A stretch of DNA of 64,000 nucleotides from Ptychodera flava. Lineage: Eukaryota > Hemichordata > Enteropneusta > Ptychoderidae. The position numbers and the translations under genes were made by a program. Below are positions 63,492 through 64,000 of the stretch, piece after piece (the stretch's first letter is position 1; the number at the start of each line of letters is the position of its first letter). The stretch lies in assembly GCF_041260155.1 (NCBI RefSeq), contig NC_091931.1:17621166-17685165 (forward strand). The letters run 5' to 3'. The notes beneath the pieces were generated by a model. It searched no databases, was not told the DNA's origin, and saw nothing but the letters and a program-made list of their open reading frames with translations.

Positions 63492-63897
63492 CTTTTATTT
63501 GCGTTTCAAGGCCTCCGGCCCATATGCAAAGGGGGTACATTGGAATTTTTTTTCAAAAACAAAAATACTACAAAACATATGAGTTGAGTGAATCACAGAA
63601 TATATCAGAAAAGACTAATAAATAGACTCGCAACTGACAAGGTATTTCCCTCCTAAATGCTCTTGGTAAAGTCTTTACCACAGTCCTCAATGTTCGTTTA
63701 ACCACATGGTCGGACAGTTCAAATATAGTGTCAGATTGCCAATCAGGGCTCAGAAAGAATCATAGTACTGTTGACAATATTTTTTTTTTGTATTTAACAT
63801 TTTATTGGGACACTTGAGGTTTACAAAAAGGTGGTTTTCCAATTGTTACATGAATGTATTTTTACATATCTCATGATTTTCATGTAGTAATACAGAT

Positions 63898-63941
<44 letters not shown>

Positions 63942-64000
63942 AGGTCTTGTACTTGTAAATAAAAGGAATATCAAGTTGACACACACAAGAGACAGAAAGA
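63411..64000. repeat. (AAT)n repeats; no gene recognised
   Basis: AAT/ATA trinucleotide arrays at 63451-63492 and 63900-63943. The stretch between them has no recognisable coding sequence; it includes TTTATTTGCGTTTCAAGG just after the first array. Confidence 0.8.

Overview
The window reads as animal nuclear DNA: long introns with GT-AG borders, dense microsatellites, many small inverted-repeat elements, and extracellular modules typical of metazoans. Family and repeat content suggest a marine invertebrate, perhaps a non-vertebrate deuterostome, but the species cannot be named from sequence alone.

Main gene (minus strand, 38315 down to 3764). Twenty-seven coding exons can be joined into one frame-consistent gene. 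They are a signal-peptide exon, a 748-nt Lys/Arg/Glu-rich coiled-coil exon, 12 LDL-receptor class A (LDLa) exons, an ephrin-receptor-like Cys-rich exon, three EGF exons, a small 8-Cys exon, a second ephrin-receptor-like exon, two more LDLa exons, one thrombospondin type 1 exon, and four exons of a trypsin-type serine protease. Every module exon from the first LDLa to the TSP1 exon is bounded by phase-1 introns. With four single-base indels allowed for, the parts sum to 4341 nt (1446 residues plus stop). The product should be a secreted mosaic protease with trypsin-like specificity.

Region 1-3.7 kb is downstream flank with degenerate repeats of about 150 bp. Introns at 4-38 kb hold microsatellites and several non-autonomous TIR elements with TAA or TTAA flanks, including one with an internal 180-bp tandem array. 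Region 38.3-44.4 kb has no recognisable gene.

Region 44.4-52.8 kb holds Penelope-like retroelements (PLEs): a decayed copy (44.4-46.5 kb) and a young head-to-tail pair (48.76-49.56 and 49.56-52.78 kb). In the young element the GIY-YIG endonuclease lies upstream of the reverse transcriptase, and the RT reading frame ends in a stop with only a 3' tail after it. This is the permuted order.

Region 55.3-63.4 kb is a partial duplicate of the protease gene (14.6-16.97 kb). It carries the 8-Cys exon, a broken EGF exon, and three tandem copies of another EGF exon, each coupled to a large ACACT satellite. It is swollen by fold-back elements. The two PLE copies differ only by indels, with no substitution seen over about 800 bp. 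The scattered single-base frameshifts, including those in the protease, may therefore be assembly errors rather than mutations.
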